DNA from: Halopseudomonas nanhaiensis
Lineage (GTDB): Bacteria; Pseudomonadota; Gammaproteobacteria; Pseudomonadales; Pseudomonadaceae
NCBI RefSeq assembly: GCF_020025155.1
Contig: NZ_CP073751.1
Location: forward strand, 558,001 to 622,000
Direction: 5' to 3'
Length of the DNA stretch: 64,000 nucleotides
Shown here: piece by piece, positions 62,869-64,000 of the stretch
Position numbering within the stretch: position 1 is the first letter of the stretch
Layout: every line of letters begins with the position of its first letter
Made by a program: the position numbers and the translations under genes
The notes under the pieces: model-generated
The model's input: only the letters and a program-made list of their open reading frames with translations
The model's database searches: none
Told to the model about the DNA's origin: nothing

Positions 62869-64000
62869 TCAGATCAGTTCGATCGCCACTGCCGTCGCTT
62901 CGCCGCCGCCGATACACAACGATGCGACGCCGCGCTTGCCGCCGGTCTTCTGCAGCGCATTGATCAACGTGACGATGATGCGCGAACCAGTAGAGCCGAC
63001 CGGGTGGCCCTGGGCGCAGGCGCCGCCGTAAATGTTGACTTTGGCATGGTCGAGGCCGTGCTCACGCATCGCCAACATGGTGACCATGGCGAAAGCTTCG
63101 TTGATTTCGAACAGGTCGACCTCGTCCTTGCTCCAGCCGGTCTTGTCGAACAGGTTGGCCATGGCGCCGATCGGGGCGAGAGTAAACTCGCTCGGGTCCT
63201 GGCTCTGGGTAGCATGGCCGACGATACGAGCCAGCGGCTTCAGGCCGCGGCGCTCGGCTTCGGCTGCGGTCATCAGAACCACTGCGCTGGCGCCGTCGGA
63301 AATCGAACTGGCGTTGGCCGCGGTGACGGTGCCGTCCTTGCGGAATGCGGGCTTGAGCCCGGGGATCTTTTCAATATTGGCGTTGTGCGGCTGTTCGTCG
63401 TCCTTCACGACGACTTCACCCTTGCGGGTTTGCACCGTGACCGGGACGATCTCGCTTTCCAGCGAACCATTGTCGATCGCCGCCTTGGCGCGCTTGAGCG
63501 ACTCGATGGCGTAGGCGTCCATCTCTTCGCGCGTCACGCCGTTCTTGTCGGCCGTGTCCTGAGCGAAGGAGCCCATCAAACGACCGGTGCGAGCGTCTTC
63601 CAGGCCGTCGAGGAACATGTGGTCCTTGATTTCGGCGTGGCCCATGCGCATGCCGCTGCGAGCCTTTTCCATCAGGTAGGGCGCGTTGGACATGCTCTCC
63701 ATGCCGCCGGCGACCATGACCTGATTGGTGCCCGCCTTGAGCGCGTCATGCGCCAGCATCACCGCCTTCATGCCGGAGCCGCAAAGTTTGTTGATGGTGG
63801 TGCAGCCGGTCGCTGCAGGCAACCCTGCATTGAGCGATGCCTGGCGGGCAGGACCCTGCTTGAGACCTGCTGGCAGCACGCAGCCCATGATGACTTCCTG
63901 CACATCCGTCGGCGCGATGCCGGCACGCGATACTGCTTCGCGAATGGCCAGGGCACCCAGATCGACTGCCGAGACGCTCGACAGGCTGCCCTGAAAGCCA
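62869..64000 (-). CDS. Acetyl-CoA C-acyltransferase (thiolase), 5' partial
   Basis: Thiolase joining or splitting acyl-CoA with acetyl-CoA. At least 376 residues are visible, and the frame is open to the window edge: the sequence before residue VQEVIMGCVLP reads FQGSLSSVSAVDLGALAIRE, typical of the N-terminal part. The active-site Cys is in TTINKLCGSGMKAV, the catalytic His in GACAQGHPVGSTG and the second Cys in LCIGGGEATAVA. An acetoacetyl-CoA-type thiolase (AtoB/PhaA) is most likely from the wording. No neighbour beyond the edge can be seen. Confidence 0.92.
   Translation of the reverse strand, partial: GFQGSLSSVSAVDLGALAIREAVSRAGIAPTDVQEVIMGCVLPAGLKQGPARQASLNAGLPAATGCTTINKLCGSGMKAVMLAHDALKAGTNQVMVAGGMESMSNAPYLMEKARSGMRMGHAEIKDHMFLDGLEDARTGRLMGSFAQDTADKNGVTREEMDAYAIESLKRAKAAIDNGSLESEIVPVTVQTRKGEVVVKDDEQPHNANIEKIPGLKPAFRKDGTVTAANASSISDGASAVVLMTAAEAERRGLKPLARIVGHATQSQDPSEFTLAPIGAMANLFDKTGWSKDEVDLFEINEAFAMVTMLAMREHGLDHAKVNIYGGACAQGHPVGSTGSRIIVTLINALQKTGGKRGVASLCIGGGEATAVAIELI

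Noticed and set aside
1-64000. CRISPR arrays, insertion sequences, phage or toxin-antitoxin genes
   Set aside because: None of the expected repeats, transposases or paired small genes could be found by eye on either strand.

Overview
The window is about 64 kb of GC-rich (roughly 60-65 % by eye) Gammaproteobacterial chromosome. Gene content and order point to Pseudomonas in the broad sense: lgt-thyA-folA, argA/argE near a Pit/DUF47 phosphate pair, rimB-rimK beside hslR-hslO-pckA, RoxS/RoxR, a leucine dehydrogenase, and a 387-residue SpeC. A related genus such as Halopseudomonas is possible; that is an inference from gene content only. It is almost entirely ordinary core genome. No phage, insertion sequence, CRISPR array or restriction system was seen.

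Layout. 1-13 kb: lgt (cut by the window start), thyA, folA, a GGDEF/EAL protein, ilvD, a YghU-type glutathione transferase, argA, amn, argE, and a Pit transporter with its DUF47 partner. 13-28 kb: a CYTH/CHAD protein, a GspE/PilB-type ATPase, rlmJ, a saccharopine-dehydrogenase-like protein, a four-gene membrane/stress cluster (DUF883, holin-like, small membrane protein, AI-2E/PerM transporter), a DMT transporter, an HDOD protein, msrA, nudE-cysQ, yrfG, and DUF2243-CtaG. 28-33 kb: rimB-rimK, hslR, hslO, pckA, then a tRNA Asn-Pro-Lys operon with its own promoter. 33-44 kb: DUF2891, NDH-2, small membrane proteins, a SIMPL protein, roxS-roxR, a Tim44-like protein, leucine dehydrogenase, and a tatD operon. 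44-55 kb: prfC, a second GGDEF/EAL protein divergent from a TetR regulator, a VOC protein, a catalase-like protein, a GntR regulator with allophanate hydrolase, and speC. 55-64 kb: a short-chain dehydrogenase, an iron-uptake cluster, and a thiolase cut by the window end.

The most coherent accessory unit is at 55.7-62.8 kb. An OmpR-type response regulator and sensor kinase precede a TonB-dependent receptor, a periplasmic binding protein, a FecCD permease and an ABC ATPase. The junctions overlap by a few bases except at the receptor, and Fur-box-like sequences lie before the regulator and before the receptor. This looks like an iron- and ligand-gated siderophore (or heme) uptake system; the ligand cannot be read from sequence.

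The least explained stretch is 43.4-44.1 kb, between tatD and prfC. It holds a near-consensus sigma-54 promoter, an upstream inverted repeat, a transcript of about 100 nt carrying a 12-codon frame, and a strong intrinsic terminator. This is a candidate sigma-54-dependent small RNA or leader. Other points of interest are an 86-bp out-of-frame overlap between two membrane-protein genes, palindromic operator candidates for the TetR and GntR regulators, an allophanate hydrolase without a local urea carboxylase, two GGDEF/EAL proteins each with degenerate motifs, and four hairpins packed between speC and its neighbour.
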